Origin: Aptenodytes patagonicus
Lineage: Eukaryota; Chordata; Aves; Sphenisciformes; Spheniscidae
DNA: 64,000 bases
Assembly: GCF_965638725.1 (NCBI RefSeq)
Contig: NC_134952.1
Span: 16,929,028-16,993,027 of the forward strand
Reading direction: 5' to 3'
Part shown: positions 62,640 through 64,000 of the stretch, piece by piece
How the letters are laid out: every line of letters starts with the position of its first letter
How positions within the stretch are numbered: the stretch's first letter is position 1
Notes under the pieces: model-generated
Seen by the model: only the letters and a program-made list of their open reading frames with translations
The model's database searches: none
Told to the model about the DNA's origin: nothing
Made by a program: the position numbers and the translations under genes

Positions 62640-63500
62640 TATGACCACTGACTGCCTGATATGTCACTCCAAAATGGAAGCTTCAATTTGGAGTAAAACC
62701 CTCCCAAAGTTTGCATCATTTCTCGGAAAACAGGATCAGAAAAATTCAGATTATATGCTTAACACATTGCTTACCAGTGAAGGCTTTGCTCGAGCACAGC
62801 ATTTCTCAGGTCTTTCAGAGCAGCTTAGTCCTAACTGAGATGTGTCACAAATGCCCCTTCTCACAGTCAACCAGTTAAAGATGGATGCTTGGTAAGCAAT
62901 TATTAACGATTTATTAATAATTTATAGTTAACATTATTCTGACATTGCGTAGCTTCTTTTGTTTAGATTTTGAGATTTGAGTCTTATTTTATGTTGGTTT
63001 TTGACAAAGGAAGTAGAATCGCCCTATTTGGAGAGGACGATAACGAACTAGCTTCCCTCTTCCAGAGAACACTTAATGCTTCTTTAGATGATCTCACACA
63101 GCCTCAAACACGCACAATTTACACACTTGTCTTAGATATTCATGCGACAACTAATCCAAGCTTATGTGCGAGGGAGAGAAATAAAATACTCCGTTGTGTG
63201 TTGATGAACTATATTTTTATGACTACTGCAAAGTTCGTAATTGCCTTCGGTAAAGTCGGATTCAACACCTATCATTAAAAAACAAATTAACTTGGAGAAA
63301 ACAGACTGGGGTGGTTTGAATTCAGCTTTTACTCACACGTTAGCTGGAGCATGTCGCTGCAATGGGATCTTTATTTGAACAAAGGCTTCGGGAGTTTTAC
63401 GAGTAATTTCCCGAGATTCACATTTGTGAGCTACCGCCGATAACTGCAAAGTTTAACTCGGGGAGGTCATGGCAAAGTGAGAAACAGAAGGCAAACAATA
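62640..63500. other. Intergenic upstream of CD38, nothing recognised
   Basis: AT-rich. A 102-codon open frame at 62970-63278 has no recognised features. Composition changes abruptly to CpG-rich after about 63500. Confidence 0.6.
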
Positions 63501-63509
63501 GCGAGGCTC

Positions 63510-63850
63510 TCATCTTCACGTGCCGAGCCCCGAAAAGCCGTTGTTTGGCTTTAAAGACGACTGAATTGGCCCCAGCCCGCTGGGAACGGGGCGGTGGGAA
63601 GTAGCCTCCTGTCCCGGACTAGCTGCACCGTCCGCCCGCGCTCTCCCCGGCCCTGCCCCCGCGGGAGCACCGCCGCGGGCTGCCGGCAGCCCAGCGGCTC
63701 CCCGCCGCGCAGCCGGGGCGGCTCGGGGCGGCCGGTGACCCCGGGGCGGGCGGGGGGTCAGCCCGGCCTCCCGGCCGGCCGCCGGGGCTGAGCCCGGGGC
63801 CGGGGGGGAGGCGCACGGTGACACGCTAGAAAGCTATTTTCCCTTTGCGC
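63510..63850. promoter_or_regulatory. CD38: CpG island upstream of CD38
   Basis: GC- and CpG-dense block immediately upstream of the CD38 start codon, containing several GC-box-like GGGGCGG motifs, for example near 63588 and 63742. Likely the CD38 promoter and 5' UTR. The transcription start cannot be fixed from sequence. Confidence 0.75.
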
Positions 63851-63892
63851 TGGGAGAGCAGTTGCTGCTGCTCCTCACCAAGTCCTCGCAGG

Positions 63893-64000
63893 ATGCCTTT
63901 CCAGCAGGGCTCTGCCCGGACGCGGCAGCGCACCGTCCTTCTGGTGGGGATCGTGGTCCTGCTGGCCGCCCTCGTCCTCGCCGTCGTGCTGGCCTCTGTC
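63893..64000 (+). CDS. CD38: CD38 exon 1, cut by the window edge
   Basis: The first 36 codons of a type II membrane protein: MPFQQGSARTRQRTVLLVGI then VVLLAALVLAVVLASV. A short basic cytoplasmic tail is followed by a membrane helix from about residue 15, as in CD38, the NAD glycohydrolase/ADP-ribosyl cyclase. ATG context is good (A at -3). The catalytic domain lies beyond the window, so identity rests on topology, length before the helix and position immediately downstream of BST1. Confidence 0.8.
   Translation, partial: MPFQQGSARTRQRTVLLVGIVVLLAALVLAVVLASV

Noticed and set aside
1..64000. CRISPR array, operon or other prokaryotic system
   Set aside because: The window has introns, CpG islands and avian LINEs; no regularly spaced repeats or gene clusters of that kind exist.

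Overview
The window is vertebrate, almost certainly avian, genomic DNA. Coding sequence is split into short exons with GT/AG borders separated by AT-rich introns. Two CpG islands mark promoters. The repeats are typical of birds: CR1 LINE 3' ends carrying the ATTCTATG tail, and two solo LTRs of a common avian retrovirus-like family. The gene order, FBXL5 on the minus strand followed by BST1 and CD38 on the plus strand, is the conserved vertebrate FBXL5-BST1-CD38 neighbourhood. Exon borders below were read from the sequence by splicing in frame and comparing with remembered family features; no search was run.

1-25433 (minus strand): FBXL5, the iron-sensing F-box subunit of an SCF ubiquitin ligase. 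Nine coding exons are visible, giving 545 complete codons (the human protein is about 691 residues). The C-terminal part lies left of the window. The start lies in a CpG island (about 24.7-25.9 kb) with an NRF1-type palindrome and an E-box. Intron 1 is 13.5 kb and contains an old CR1/L3-like LINE remnant.

25434-30289: intergenic, with the rest of the CpG island, an old CR1-like remnant (about 27.54-27.80 kb) and an antisense solo LTR (29346-29883) with an intact 5-bp target-site duplication, ending about 0.4 kb upstream of the BST1 start codon.

30290-46032 (plus strand): BST1/CD157, a complete nine-exon ADP-ribosyl cyclase gene encoding 316 residues. It has a signal peptide, the family's catalytic Trp/Trp/Glu residues, four N-glycosylation sequons and a hydrophobic C-terminus fitting a GPI-anchor signal. 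A second, very similar solo LTR sits in intron 8 in the same orientation.

46033-63892: a 17.9-kb interval with no gene that I can recognise. It holds several CR1 fragments, including a tail-to-tail pair at 53.5-54.5 kb and a well-preserved CR1 3' end at about 60.1-60.8 kb with an open reading frame for the end of ORF2.

63893-64000 (plus strand): the first 36 codons of CD38, a type II membrane ADP-ribosyl cyclase and the tandem paralogue of BST1, preceded by a second CpG island.

BST1 and CD38 both act on NAD at the cell surface, whereas FBXL5 controls intracellular iron; their adjacency is inherited synteny, not a pathway. I found no undescribed system. The most notable local points are an in-exon decoy splice acceptor in BST1, an extra cysteine in avian BST1, and the pair of co-oriented LTRs around BST1.
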